DNA of 64,000 nt, from the NCBI RefSeq assembly GCF_002850255.1, contig NZ_CP022522.1:2479125-2543124 (forward strand). Reading direction: 5' to 3'. Both the position numbers and the translations under genes were made by a program. This DNA comes from Pseudoalteromonas sp. NC201 (GTDB lineage Bacteria > Pseudomonadota > Gammaproteobacteria > Enterobacterales > Alteromonadaceae). The notes beneath the pieces are model-generated. The model was not told the origin of the DNA. It worked only from the letters and a program-made list of their open reading frames with translations, and did no database searches. Below, in pieces: positions 9,208 to 18,512 of this stretch (positions are counted from its first letter, which is position 1; every line of letters begins with the position of its first letter).

Positions 9208-9290
9208 AGTCATTTCCATCAAAAAGAAATAATGAATTCACATATCTTTGGAACAGCTCCATAGCTCTAGCAACAAGCCGCCATGAAGCT

Positions 9291-9312
9291 GCGGCTCTTA
9301 CTCAAGAGCCGC
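9291..9312 (-). terminator. Strong hairpin after the TonB receptor gene, no T run
   Basis: Nine-base GC-rich stem GCGGCTCTT/AAGAGCCGC (9291-9299 with 9304-9312) lies 13 bp beyond the stop of the leftward receptor gene. No run of T follows on the minus strand, so it may serve as an mRNA 3' end stabiliser or a weak terminator. Confidence 0.5.
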
Positions 9313-9324
9313 ATAGACAATCAG

Positions 9325-11532
9325 TTAAAACTGGTATTTATAACCTAAACTAAATTGTCTTGGTTTGCCTGGGCGCGCGCCATACGGACGACGACTAACA
9401 ATTTCTGCTTCATCGAACAAGTTGTCGATTTTAGCATAGACTTGACCATACTGGCCTAGCTCGTAACTTGCGGATACATCAACGATCGTTGTGCTGGGCA
9501 CCTTTGCGCCTTCAAGGACAAGCTCAAAGTCTTCAGTGCTTCTACCAGCAGCTTCGCTCATCTCACTGATGTATTTGATGGCTACGTTAACTTTCCAATC
9601 ACTTGCTGCAAGGCCGATGTTAAAAGTGGCTTGATGAGATGGTAAATACGGAAGCTCATCACCATTTTTAATATAACCCCATTGTGCGAACGTTGTCGCA
9701 CGCTCATTCTGGAATTCACCTTTCGTATAGGTGTAGGTGAGACTATAAGGGATATCCAGTTGAAGGTTCAAAGGATAACGTTGTGCAAACTGCATTTCGA
9801 GACCGTAAACATCCACCTCACCGCCACTGAATTGCTGATCTTGTTGGTCATTGACACCACAGTTAGACTGACCACAGCTTTCGTTCAGATTCTCATAATC
9901 GTTGAAAAAGCTCACAATCTCAAACTGCGTCACACCATCATTAAAGCGCCCACCAAATTCGTAGTTAACACTCTTCTCAAGCTCTATATCCGGATCTTGT
10001 TGGGGTGAAGAAGGCACAAAACCTTGGTGCACACCAAATAAAAGACCGGCATCATCAGAAAGCTGATAGAAACCACTTAGGCTAGGTAGCCAAATACGGG
10101 TGGTTTTATCAATCCAAACATCGGCATCTTTATTATCTTGGTAAGACATGTCCATCAGCTCGCCACGAAGACCAAGGCCCAAAGCCAACGCATCAAGTTG
10201 TACTTTATCTTCTAGATATACCGACCACGCTTTAGTATTTTCAGTATTCAGCGAGGTAAACTGCTTTGAACCCTCTAGCAACACAGGTGAACCACCTTCC
10301 ATTGCATATGCTTGCTCAAAATGTTTGCGCTCAATTTCATCTTCATGAAAACGCACGCCAACAGCAATATCATGGGTTAAGTTAAACAGGCTAAAGCTCG
10401 TATTGGCATCGACTTGAAGGCCTTGTGAGAAATACTCACGGTCATTAGTCCCCATATTCAAAAAGATATTTGAACCTGCAACGACAGAGTCCCGTGCCCC
10501 TGTGATCACAGCGTACTCATTTGCGAAAGCCTCTGGGTTTGCCATGATTTTTGAAAGGGATGGTCCACTTTTACTACCTAGACTATTAAGCTTAAGCCAA
10601 GCTCGCTCATAGTCATTACGGTACAGCCTTGTCGTAACGTTAAAGTCTTTACCATCAAGTACATGGGATAACATTACCTGAGTGTGCTTGGTATCCATCT
10701 CTGCAGGCTGAGACGCTGCGTATCGACGATACGGATTTTCAGCAAAATCTGCATCCGTTAAACCAAGGTAAGTTTCATCGGACAACTCGTCGGCATAGCT
10801 GAGCTTTAAGCCAAACGTATGGTTTAGCTCGCCTTGTGAAAGTTTATAATTAAACTTGGCTAAGATATCGTTCTTCTCAAACCCCGTATCACCACCGCCA
10901 TCAAGCTCTTTAAAACCATCAGCTTGTAGATTTACCGCTTCGAATAAAAAGCCAACATTATTTACTACTGAACCGTAGTAACCGTGTGCTTTGGAATAAC
11001 CGTCACTGCCAACCGCAACATCAATACCGCCTTCTGTAAACTCTGGCACTTGGCGAGTCACTAAGTTAAGCGCACCAGCAACTGTTTGCGGACCATGCTT
11101 GATAGCCGCTGGTCCTTTAAATACCTCAACCGCAGTCATACGAGTCGTAACCGGGAAATAATAAGCAGCCGGCGCAGAATAAGGAGCTGGGCCAATAAGC
11201 ACACCGTCTTCCATTATGGTGATTTTTTTGCTTCGCTCAGGTGTTACACCACGAAAACCAATGTTTGGTCGCAAGCCATAACCATCTTCTTCCCGAATAT
11301 TAACACCAGGTACATTAGAAAGAATACGGTGAATATCATCGTATTCGTATTCTGCCAACTGCGCTTCTGACAACAAGGTTGCAGAACCGGCTTCTTTTCG
11401 CAATTTATCGTGGTGGCTGATAATAGAGATATGCTCAATATCTTGATTGTCATCAGCAGCTTGCACTTGAGGTAGTGCAAAAATTACCGCTACCGCTAAT
11501 AAAGATTTCTTCATGTTCATGCGCTTAATCAT
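9325..11532 (-). CDS. TonB-dependent outer-membrane receptor, FecA-like
   Basis: About 735 residues: a signal peptide ending ...LPQVQA, a plug domain with the sequence NIGFRG...ERSKKITIMEDG and VEVFKGPAAIKHGPQTVAGALNLVTRQVP-type segments, and a C-terminal 22-strand barrel finishing in the aromatic residue pattern FSLGYKYQF. TonB receptors import ferric chelates or other nutrients using TonB energy; the plug most resembles ferric-citrate receptors. The ATG at 11532 overlaps the upstream imelysin gene stop by 8 bp and has an AGG site 5 nt before it, so the two genes are translationally linked. With the DUF4856 and imelysin genes this forms an operon that is probably iron-regulated. Confidence 0.9.
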   Translation of the reverse strand: MIKRMNMKKSLLAVAVIFALPQVQAADDNQDIEHISIISHHDKLRKEAGSATLLSEAQLAEYEYDDIHRILSNVPGVNIREEDGYGLRPNIGFRGVTPERSKKITIMEDGVLIGPAPYSAPAAYYFPVTTRMTAVEVFKGPAAIKHGPQTVAGALNLVTRQVPEFTEGGIDVAVGSDGYSKAHGYYGSVVNNVGFLFEAVNLQADGFKELDGGGDTGFEKNDILAKFNYKLSQGELNHTFGLKLSYADELSDETYLGLTDADFAENPYRRYAASQPAEMDTKHTQVMLSHVLDGKDFNVTTRLYRNDYERAWLKLNSLGSKSGPSLSKIMANPEAFANEYAVITGARDSVVAGSNIFLNMGTNDREYFSQGLQVDANTSFSLFNLTHDIAVGVRFHEDEIERKHFEQAYAMEGGSPVLLEGSKQFTSLNTENTKAWSVYLEDKVQLDALALGLGLRGELMDMSYQDNKDADVWIDKTTRIWLPSLSGFYQLSDDAGLLFGVHQGFVPSSPQQDPDIELEKSVNYEFGGRFNDGVTQFEIVSFFNDYENLNESCGQSNCGVNDQQDQQFSGGEVDVYGLEMQFAQRYPLNLQLDIPYSLTYTYTKGEFQNERATTFAQWGYIKNGDELPYLPSHQATFNIGLAASDWKVNVAIKYISEMSEAAGRSTEDFELVLEGAKVPSTTIVDVSASYELGQYGQVYAKIDNLFDEAEIVSRRPYGARPGKPRQFSLGYKYQF

Positions 11533-12793
11533 TGTCACCTGCCGAAGTTTGTGGAAGTTCTAGGGCGAGCTTTTCGATAAACTCAGTCTTTAAATCATCC
11601 GTCACTTTTTTAACGTCTGTATGCGTTTGCGTCACTTGCTCTGTAGAGCCTGCAAGCTCAGCTTTCAGGCTCGCATTCATCGCAAGCAGTGTAGCTTCTG
11701 CATCCGCAAGCCCTGCAAGCATGCGCTCTTTTACATCACTACCGTTCTCTGCATCTAAAAAGTCATCAAAGCCCAATGTATTCTCAGCATCTTGGCCATT
11801 ACCAGTGAAGATGTTTCTAAACGCTCTGATATTAGCAAGTAAATTCTCTTTAGAATGTTCTGCAATTGGCGACTCCACCGCTTCTGGGCAAGCCTCTAAA
11901 CCACATGCATTCGGAAAACCTAGGCCTAACGGCGTCGCTATTTTGCCGTCTTTTAGCTCTTCGGTCATGTAAAATAACGCCTTTGATATTTCATTAAGCG
12001 CTAAATGAGGCGTGTCAAACGGCGAGCCTGGTTGTCCTGCATTAACAAGTTTAGCTGCATAACCACTTTCCCCAGTCCATTGAGACAGAAGTGAACTACT
12101 CTGTGCTTCAATGTCTTTAGCCACTTCCGTCGCAAACTCACAACGCGCAACCGCTCTTTCCTGAGTTGAACGGCTATTCCATGGTGCCAACGCATCATTC
12201 ACTGACGAGCAGTTGTGGTCAAGATTGGCATTGAATAGAAGGTGCTCTAAGGCAGTTAAGCCTTTACGGTTTGCAGTACGCTCAGAGATATTATAAGGAT
12301 TGCTAGCATTGCCATTAATAACGCCATCTTCAAAATACACTACATCCAAGTCGATATCACATAAAGAGCCTGTAGCGGGCCAAACATAAATGTTGTTTTT
12401 AAGCTCTTTACTATTGGCAGTAAGTGGACCCATTTGCATCAATTCAACATACTGCCACCCAATCATAGCGTTGCGCCAACTTTGTTGAGCATTTTGCTTT
12501 AACGCGGCGGTATTTTCAGCCTGTACTTTTTCAGCGCTACAATAACTCGCAACTTCAAGTTGCTGTGTTACCGCGAGTTCATTGAATTGCTCAATTGCAG
12601 GGGTAAGCACATTATTCACAAGGTTACTTACCAAGGCCGCTTCATCAAATTGCGTAGGTAAAGTTGGGTTATCCGTTCCAGAGTTATTATCCTTCACTCC
12701 AGGTCCTTGGCTACTTGAAGTACTTTCACCACAACCAGACAATACCAAAGCCACAGCGACGGCAGCAGCACTTAAACGTTTAGATACTCTCAT
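11525..12793 (-). CDS. Imelysin-family (M75-like) lipoprotein
   Basis: A 422-residue lipoprotein with lipobox LSGC (Cys21) and a Ser/Gly-rich linker. The rest is helical, as in imelysin/IrpA/EfeO-type proteins, and keeps family landmarks such as WRNAMIGWQYVELMQMGPL and the RKGLTALEHLLF block. In many members that block reads GxHxxE and is thought to bind metal; here the His is replaced (GLTALE), so binding, if any, must differ. Four or more Cys residues occur in pairs that could form disulfides. Family members are iron-regulated and periplasmic, with a role in iron uptake inferred rather than proven. It lies between a DUF4856 lipoprotein gene and a TonB receptor gene. Confidence 0.87.
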   Translation of the reverse strand: MRVSKRLSAAAVAVALVLSGCGESTSSSQGPGVKDNNSGTDNPTLPTQFDEAALVSNLVNNVLTPAIEQFNELAVTQQLEVASYCSAEKVQAENTAALKQNAQQSWRNAMIGWQYVELMQMGPLTANSKELKNNIYVWPATGSLCDIDLDVVYFEDGVINGNASNPYNISERTANRKGLTALEHLLFNANLDHNCSSVNDALAPWNSRSTQERAVARCEFATEVAKDIEAQSSSLLSQWTGESGYAAKLVNAGQPGSPFDTPHLALNEISKALFYMTEELKDGKIATPLGLGFPNACGLEACPEAVESPIAEHSKENLLANIRAFRNIFTGNGQDAENTLGFDDFLDAENGSDVKERMLAGLADAEATLLAMNASLKAELAGSTEQVTQTHTDVKKVTDDLKTEFIEKLALELPQTSAGDND

Positions 12794-12820
12794 TTGTATT
12801 CTCTATTATCTATATACAAC

Positions 12821-12852
12821 AAAAGGTTAGCAGAATTAACGGCTAACCTTTT
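12821..12852 (-). terminator. Hairpin between DUF4856 and imelysin genes (possible partial terminator)
   Basis: Eleven-base perfect stem AAAAGGTTAGC/GCTAACCTTTT (12821-12831 with 12842-12852) followed by TTTTGTTGT on the minus strand, 24 bp past the DUF4856 stop. It could reduce read-through into the imelysin and receptor genes so that the lipoprotein is made in excess, or protect the upstream mRNA end. Confidence 0.65.
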
Positions 12853-12875
12853 AACGTTATAAACGAAAATTTAGA

Positions 12876-14702
12876 TTACCAGTTGGCAACATTCTCAGCA
12901 TCAAAATCATATGCAGTTGCAATGATTTCTCGCGCTTCCAATAAAGCAGTCTTATAAGCTTCCACTTTATCTGCCGCGAATTCAGGCTTATCACCCATCA
13001 ATTCATGGATTTTAACAAAATCTGCATCTGTGACAGGAGAAAACGGATTAAACTGAAAATTTAATGCGAAGCCTTTCATTTCAGACCAGTGCTTTGCTAC
13101 TGCATAGAATTGATCAGCATCAAAATCACCTGATGCGATATCGTCTAAATCACCATCATCATTTGAGATTGTATCATTGATATAATGCACAACGGTTGCA
13201 GCGATCGACTTTTCCCATGCTAGCAACGCTTGATTACGCAATGTTTCTAAGCGCGCTTTGTCCTCATCTGACCACTGCGCAACATTAGTACCAACATTAG
13301 CGTTGATAAGTTTACGTGCTTCAATAAACGCTAATTGTGCTTGAGCAGTTAAGTCCGTTGGGTTAGCGTTAGATTTAGTGCCACGGTCACGCTTTGCTGC
13401 ATTTGTTGAGTTACCAAAGTTAAATTCAGATAGTAGATCGATTTTGCCGTCATTATCCAAATCATGATAACCACTTGCATACGCTTCACGGCCACCTTTA
13501 GCTGAAAGTTCATCATCTGTATAGTCTAGATAATCAACAGCAGCACCGAAATAGCCATAGCCTTCATCAAACTTGTGTTCAAGTTCCGTGTAGCTTTTGC
13601 CATCCGCTAATGTCGCGTTATCAGCTGACTTTTCACCAATGAGTAAATCATCTAGATAATCGTCCGCACCTTGAGAAAGCGACACTGCACCGTTTAAATG
13701 TTTTTGCATTAGCTGGGCAAGATCAAGACCTTCCGGTGTTACATATAGTTTGTTCAGCGTGATAGCTGTGCCATTATGCTCTGCTTTGATTGTTGAGCCA
13801 TTTTCAAACTGCTGAAGTTGCGCTTGTAGCAGGTCTAAATAGTGTAGGGCTAAACCTTCAGGTGTTTTTGGCTGTGTACCAAAGTTAACCCAACCAGCCA
13901 TGACACCATCCTCTTCCCATGCTTTATGCATATTAGAGGTATCACGTCCCGCAATTTTACCACCTTCGCCAGCGACGTTTTTAAGCGAGCTTGAAATATC
14001 TCCTAACGTGGTTTGTGCTGCGTTTGCCGCAACAGCGAAATCAAGGGTTTCATCCAACACTACTGTATCTGTCGGCATCAAGAACATTTTGATCTCTGCA
14101 ATTGCTGCTTCAGCCGTTTTTTGGCCAGAGGCGTTACCTACAGTTTCATTATTAAGCTTACCCATTAAGCTTTTGATATGAACCATAGCCGCGTGACGTG
14201 CGATTTGGCCAGAGTAAGAAACTGAAGACTCACCTTGAGCATTATTGAAGGCATAGCGGTTTACACCCGCTTTGTTTTCTTCAGCAATTTGTTGAACAGC
14301 AATTTCAGCTTCAACTTCTGTTTTTTCGCCTTTGCTGTCAGTTGCCGTGATAGTTACCGATACTTTACCGCTTTCAACCTGTTCGAAGTTTAGTGCGTTT
14401 GCAGCTTTGAGCTTAACCGCACCGTCAACAATTTCAAAACGGTTGTCAGAGATGGTTAGTGTCAATGCACTTACTTCATCGCTATCGTCAGAAAAAGAGA
14501 TATTTGCAACCGCAGCACCAAGCGTATCTTCGGATACTGACGCACTGTCTACGGTAATAGTAGGTGCAGCATTGGTGGCTGGAGGTGGTGTTGTGTTGTT
14601 ATCATCGTTGTCATTTGAATTGCTGCTAGAGCCACCACATGCGGTGAGGCCTAAACTTGCAGCGAGAATAGCAGTCGTTAACAGAGACTTTTTAAGTGCC
14701 AT
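12876..14702 (-). CDS. DUF4856-family lipoprotein with N-terminal cadherin-like region
   Basis: A 608-residue lipoprotein: lipobox LTAC (Cys22), an Asn/Asp/Ser linker with TTPPPATNAAP, an Ig/cadherin-like segment (about 45-140) with SEDTLGAAVANISFSDDSD and VSVTITATDS, and a long C-terminal domain (about 148-608) starting YAFNNAQGESSVSYSGQIARH, which I recognise as DUF4856. Acidic, calcium-binding-like stretches (DLDNDGKIDLL) occur inside it. The function of DUF4856 is unknown; its repeated association with imelysin and TonB receptor genes suggests surface binding of an iron source or partner. It is the first gene of the operon, with an AAGGA ribosome site 8 nt before the ATG and a promoter at 14755-14782. 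Confidence 0.85.
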   Translation of the reverse strand: MALKKSLLTTAILAASLGLTACGGSSSNSNDNDDNNTTPPPATNAAPTITVDSASVSEDTLGAAVANISFSDDSDEVSALTLTISDNRFEIVDGAVKLKAANALNFEQVESGKVSVTITATDSKGEKTEVEAEIAVQQIAEENKAGVNRYAFNNAQGESSVSYSGQIARHAAMVHIKSLMGKLNNETVGNASGQKTAEAAIAEIKMFLMPTDTVVLDETLDFAVAANAAQTTLGDISSSLKNVAGEGGKIAGRDTSNMHKAWEEDGVMAGWVNFGTQPKTPEGLALHYLDLLQAQLQQFENGSTIKAEHNGTAITLNKLYVTPEGLDLAQLMQKHLNGAVSLSQGADDYLDDLLIGEKSADNATLADGKSYTELEHKFDEGYGYFGAAVDYLDYTDDELSAKGGREAYASGYHDLDNDGKIDLLSEFNFGNSTNAAKRDRGTKSNANPTDLTAQAQLAFIEARKLINANVGTNVAQWSDEDKARLETLRNQALLAWEKSIAATVVHYINDTISNDDGDLDDIASGDFDADQFYAVAKHWSEMKGFALNFQFNPFSPVTDADFVKIHELMGDKPEFAADKVEAYKTALLEAREIIATAYDFDAENVANW

Positions 14703-14754
14703 TGAATTGTTCCTTTGAGACTAATTATGTTTATATTTTCATAACTAGGTGTAA

Positions 14755-14782
14755 AGTATACACACACCTAAATAGCAATCAA
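14755..14782 (-). promoter_or_regulatory. Candidate sigma-70 promoter of the DUF4856-imelysin-TonB operon
   Basis: On the minus strand TTGATT (14782-14777) and TATACT (14760-14755) are separated by 16 bp, a fair sigma-70 match, about 50 bp before the start codon of the first operon gene. Confidence 0.6.
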
Positions 14783-14795
14783 TATTATTTGCATT
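14777..14795. promoter_or_regulatory. Candidate Fur box overlapping the -35 element
   Basis: The 19-bp sequence at this place matches the AATGATAATNATTATCATT form of the Fur consensus at 13 of 18 informative positions, counted by eye. It overlaps the -35 of the operon promoter, where Fur-iron would block RNA polymerase. The adjoining genes are of iron-regulated types, which supports the reading. Confidence 0.5.
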
Positions 14796-15011
14796 GTATA
14801 AATAACAATTTTCTCAAATTTGTGGTCCAAAAATTCAGCGGCGGGCGACTGTATAAACATTGAGGAGATAAGAATAATACAGTTAAAACAAAGACATAAA
14901 TCCATTAGTACGAATTTATGCCTTTATTACGTATAACTTTTCATCAAATTTCATCGAATTGAGCATTCGAAAAATTCGAAGTATCTTTGCGTTAAATCAA
15001 ATTGTTACTTT
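14796..15011. other. Intergenic region with TTCGAA repeats
   Basis: Apart from the promoter and Fur-like box, the 309-bp gap between the DUF4856 gene and the regulator gene at 15012 is AT-rich. Two TTCGAA palindromes (around 14969-14985) might form a small hairpin after the regulator gene. I see no further gene. Confidence 0.4.
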
Positions 15012-15707
15012 TTAGTTCCAAACATCGGTAACAAATAGGTAACCTTGACGCCAAATCGTTTTGATCTTCTCTGGTCGACTTGGATTATCATGCAGCTTTT
15101 TACGCAAGCGAGAGATTCGAACGTCTATTGTCCTAGTATCTGGGCGATAGTATTTGCCTAGGATCTGCTCGTATACAAAGTCACGTTTCACTACTTTGCC
15201 GCCATTGCTCGCAAGTAACCATAGCAACTCAAACTCATGGGTTGTGAGGTCAATGCGCTCCTGCCCATAACTCACGCGCCTGGTGTTTTTGTCGATATGC
15301 AGCTGGCCAAAGGTTAATTGCTCTGGCTCATCGTCAAACTGCGAGTTTGCAGCTTGCCTTCTTAACACTGCATCAAGTCGAGCTCGCCATAATCTAGGCT
15401 TTGCATCTTTGGAAATAACTTCGTCAGCACCGAGCTCTAAAAACAGGCTGTGAACATCCTCGTCATCGCTGTCAAGACTGACGATCACGGGAGCTTTAAA
15501 TCTTTGTCTAAATTGGCTGATTGAATCGCAGGTTGGTACGGATGCGATAGCTTGATCAAGCACGATACCGTTAATAGATTTCCCTGAAAAACCGTTCAAT
15601 TGACCTAATTCCCTCAACAACTCAACAGTATAGCCTTGCTCTTCAAGCATTTTTTGTTGTGATGTCAATATATTGTTATTGCTTTGTGCAACCAAGATAG
15701 TGGACAC
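15012..15707 (-). CDS. Atypical OmpR-family response regulator
   Basis: 231 residues with a receiver-like domain (1-115) and a well-conserved winged-helix domain (about 128-231, with LTTHEFELLWLLASNGG and TIDVRISRLRKKL). The receiver is degenerate: the usual acidic pair near residues 8-9 is Gln-Ser, while an Asp at 51 (IVLDQ) and a Lys at 100 (ISKD) remain. Mg2+-dependent phosphorylation therefore looks impaired, as in other atypical regulators that act without a kinase. No histidine kinase gene is adjacent. The start is a GTG with an AGGTG ribosome site 5-6 nt before it. It lies 63 bp downstream of ilvY in the same direction; a functional link is not evident. Confidence 0.87.
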   Translation of the reverse strand: MSTILVAQSNNNILTSQQKMLEEQGYTVELLRELGQLNGFSGKSINGIVLDQAIASVPTCDSISQFRQRFKAPVIVSLDSDDEDVHSLFLELGADEVISKDAKPRLWRARLDAVLRRQAANSQFDDEPEQLTFGQLHIDKNTRRVSYGQERIDLTTHEFELLWLLASNGGKVVKRDFVYEQILGKYYRPDTRTIDVRISRLRKKLHDNPSRPEKIKTIWRQGYLFVTDVWN

Positions 15708-15770
15708 GGACGCACCTCATTCATTCAACATGGATGAACACAGTGTAGTCACGCAACCTGAATGGATGCT

Positions 15771-16664
15771 TTACAGCGTAAATAATCCTTTTGCCGTATC
15801 CCAAAGTGCTTTAACAACTGGGTCATATAACCGTTTATTCTTAGTTACAAGTCCAATTTCAATTTCATCCGATCTAAGCTGCAAAAGCTGAACTTGATTC
15901 TTAAATGGACTTTGACTAATTACTATCTCGGGGACACACGCAATACCAAACCCTAAACTCGCAAGCGCAACCATAGCTTCATGGCCCGAAACATGCGCAT
16001 AAACTTTAGGAACAAAATTGTGTTTTTTGCAAAAGTTATCAATTCGATCTTTTAACACACCTTGCTCTGGCATAATAAAAGACAGCCTCTGCCACGGCAT
16101 TTCACTATGACTGTATTCATCAATAATAGACTTAAGCGGACAGTCCATCGTTGGGCCAATGAACACCAATCTCGAACGGCCGATTGGCAAGTACTCTATA
16201 CCGTTTGGTAGATGTTTTGGCTTCACCGCGACCGCAACATCTTCCTTACCACTGGCCACTTCCGCTATTGAATGCGCGGGATCACCAGTAATAAGATTTA
16301 ACTCTACTTGCGGGTACAGATAGCGAAACTTGGAAAAAAGGTCATAAATAAAACTGTAAGTCGCGGTCACTGAACAAAATAAACTCAGCTCACCAGTCAA
16401 AGGCTTATCATCGTCAACGCATTCACTCTTAAACTGCCGCCAGCTTGCCAACGTCGCTTGCGCGTAATGAACAAACGCTTTGCCTTGCTGAGTCAGCTCA
16501 ACGGTGCGATTATCTCGTAGGAATAAAGGCGCGCCAACTTCCTCTTCTAACTGTTTGATTTGACGACTTAATGTCGGAGGACTTACAAAACAGCGCTCAC
16601 TCGCTCGGGAAAAGTGCAGCGTATCTGCAAGTGCCAAAAAATATTTAAGTTGTTTGTGATTCAT
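15771..16664 (-). CDS. ilvY: LysR-type regulator IlvY
   Basis: 297 residues with the LysR layout: N-terminal winged helix-turn-helix (about 1-60, KYFLALADTLHFSRASERCFVSPPTLSRQIKQLEEEVG) and a two-lobed effector-binding domain (about 90-297). It is transcribed divergently from ilvC across 105 bp, the arrangement of IlvY in enterobacteria, where IlvY senses acetolactate or acetohydroxybutyrate and activates ilvC. The ATG is preceded by GGTGAAATACT, a fair ribosome site. The gene name rests on both family features and position. Confidence 0.92.
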   Translation of the reverse strand: MNHKQLKYFLALADTLHFSRASERCFVSPPTLSRQIKQLEEEVGAPLFLRDNRTVELTQQGKAFVHYAQATLASWRQFKSECVDDDKPLTGELSLFCSVTATYSFIYDLFSKFRYLYPQVELNLITGDPAHSIAEVASGKEDVAVAVKPKHLPNGIEYLPIGRSRLVFIGPTMDCPLKSIIDEYSHSEMPWQRLSFIMPEQGVLKDRIDNFCKKHNFVPKVYAHVSGHEAMVALASLGFGIACVPEIVISQSPFKNQVQLLQLRSDEIEIGLVTKNKRLYDPVVKALWDTAKGLFTL

Positions 16665-16769
16665 AGTATTTCACCTTTTGAAACACTATAGTTCAAATAT
16701 ATCATTTTACGCAATCAAAAGTTCGCCCTACTCTGACTTCAATCTATTTCTACAGAATCAGGAAATATC
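16665..16769. promoter_or_regulatory. Divergent ilvY/ilvC control region
   Basis: The 105 bp between the two genes should hold both promoters and the IlvY operators. A short dyad TTTCA-N5-TGAAA is visible near 16671-16685, close to ilvY, and fits the T-N11-A type of LysR site. I cannot place a second operator by eye. Confidence 0.5.
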
Positions 16770-18242
16770 ATGTCGAATTACTTTAATACTTTATCTTTAC
16801 GTGAGCAATTAGCTCAGCTTTCTCAATGTGAATTCATGGATCCAAAAGAATTCGAACAAGGTGTCGACGTTCTGATTGGTAAAAAACTGGTCATTGTTGG
16901 TTGCGGTGCACAAGGCTTGAACCAAGGTCTAAACTTAAGAGATTCTGGTTTGAACGTCAGTTACGCACTACGTCCTTCAGCAATTGAAGAAAAACGTCAA
17001 TCGTTTCTTAATGCATCTGAAAACGGCTTTATTGTTGGCACTTATGAAGAACTCATTCCTGAAGCGGATTTGGTCCTAAACTTAACGCCTGACAAGCAAC
17101 ATACTTCAGTTGTAAACGCAGTAATGCCGTTAATGAAAAAAGGCGCAACACTTGCTTATTCTCACGGCTTTAATATTGTCGAAGAAGGTATGCAAGTGCG
17201 TGAAGACATCACCGTAATCATGGTTGCACCAAAATGTCCTGGTACAGAAGTACGTGAAGAGTACAAGCGCGGCTTTGGTGTACCTACGCTGATTGCAGTT
17301 CACCCTGAAAACGACCCAGAGGGTAAAGGTCTCGCGCAAGCTAAGGCATATGCGGCGGGAACTGGTGGTCATCGTGCTGGCGTATTGCAGTCATCATTTA
17401 TTGCTGAGGTAAAATCAGATCTAATGGGTGAACAAACCATCCTATGTGGTATGTTGCAAACTGGCTCACTACTATGCTTTGACAAAATGGTAGAAGAAGG
17501 CATTGAACCTGGATATGCATCAAAGCTTGTACAATATGGCTGGGAGATCATCACCGAAGCACTAAAACACGGTGGTATCACCAATATGATGGACAGACTG
17601 TCTAACCCCGCCAAGTTACGCGCATTTGAACTGAGCGAGCAATTAAAAGACGTTATGCGCCCACTTTACAACAAGCATATGGACGACATCATCAGTGGTG
17701 AGTTTTCAGAAGGTATGATGGCTGATTGGGCTGAAAACGACAATAAATTGCTTACATGGCGTGCAGAAACCGCACAAACCGCGTTTGAAAAGCAAGCGAA
17801 TACGGATGCTGAAATTTCAGAGCAGACTTTCTTCGACCAAGGTATTCTAATGGTTGCTATGGTTAAAGCCGGTGTAGAGCTGGCGTTCGAAACCATGACA
17901 GCGGCTGGCATTATTGATGAATCAGCTTACTACGAATCACTACACGAAACGCCGCTAATCGCGAATACCATTGCGCGCAAAAAGCTGTTCGAGATGAATC
18001 GTACTATTTCAGACACCGCAGAATATGGTTGTTACCTGTATAATCACGCATGCCTACCACTATTGAAGCCATTTATGGAATCAATCACAAAACGTGAGAT
18101 TGGTGAAGGTTTGTTAGACAGTGACAATTACGCTGACAATCAAAAGCTCATCGCTGTAAACCGTGCGATCCGTAACCATCCGGTAGAAAAAATAGGTGAA
18201 ATCCTTCGCGGTTACATGTCAGATATGAAAAAGATTGTTTAG
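16770..18242 (+). CDS. ilvC: Ketol-acid reductoisomerase, class II
   Basis: 490 residues, the length of the long (class II) enterobacterial-type enzyme. It converts acetolactate or acetohydroxybutyrate to the dihydroxy acids of valine, leucine and isoleucine synthesis, using Mg2+ and NADPH. The N-terminal Rossmann domain begins with [20 protein letters not shown] (about 38-57), and the duplicated helical C-terminal domain carries the metal-binding acidic residues, for example in [12 protein letters not shown] (D and E). A good AGGAAATATC ribosome site precedes the ATG. It is under control of the divergent ilvY and ends at a clear terminator. Confidence 0.97.
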   Translation: MSNYFNTLSLREQLAQLSQCEFMDPKEFEQGVDVLIGKKLVIVGCGAQGLNQGLNLRDSGLNVSYALRPSAIEEKRQSFLNASENGFIVGTYEELIPEADLVLNLTPDKQHTSVVNAVMPLMKKGATLAYSHGFNIVEEGMQVREDITVIMVAPKCPGTEVREEYKRGFGVPTLIAVHPENDPEGKGLAQAKAYAAGTGGHRAGVLQSSFIAEVKSDLMGEQTILCGMLQTGSLLCFDKMVEEGIEPGYASKLVQYGWEIITEALKHGGITNMMDRLSNPAKLRAFELSEQLKDVMRPLYNKHMDDIISGEFSEGMMADWAENDNKLLTWRAETAQTAFEKQANTDAEISEQTFFDQGILMVAMVKAGVELAFETMTAAGIIDESAYYESLHETPLIANTIARKKLFEMNRTISDTAEYGCYLYNHACLPLLKPFMESITKREIGEGLLDSDNYADNQKLIAVNRAIRNHPVEKIGEILRGYMSDMKKIV

Positions 18243-18299
18243 TAAGTAGAAATAAATTTGCGTCAATAATATAGCAAACTAGTTCGCTTGTTAGTAACC

Positions 18300-18333
18300 A
18301 AGGCCACTTTCCACCCTGAGATTGTGGCCTTTT
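18300..18333 (+). terminator. Intrinsic terminator of ilvC
   Basis: Eight-base stem AAGGCCAC/GTGGCCTT (18300-18307 with 18324-18331), loop of 16 nt, followed by T residues, 58 bp after the ilvC stop. Confidence 0.8.
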
Positions 18334-18512
18334 ATCTCTGTTTCTCAACATAACCTCCCATTTAACTCAAATACAGTTAACACTAAATACTGAGATTAAC
18401 TTTATTTTATAAACCAAAATTATTTTTTTGTGACTTGGATTGTTACTTGTTCCGAGCTGGTTATTTACTATGCTAGAATAATCGGTTCCACGGGATTACA
18501 CACACAAATCGA

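Noticed and set aside
11532..11972. Long open frame of 146 codons opposite the imelysin gene
   Set aside because: It is antisense to a well-supported gene and has low-complexity Ser/Ala composition typical of shadow frames.
14332..14718. Open frame of 128 codons opposite the DUF4856 gene start
   Set aside because: Shadow of the signal-peptide and linker region of the real gene; composition is Ser/Ala/Thr-rich without a motif.
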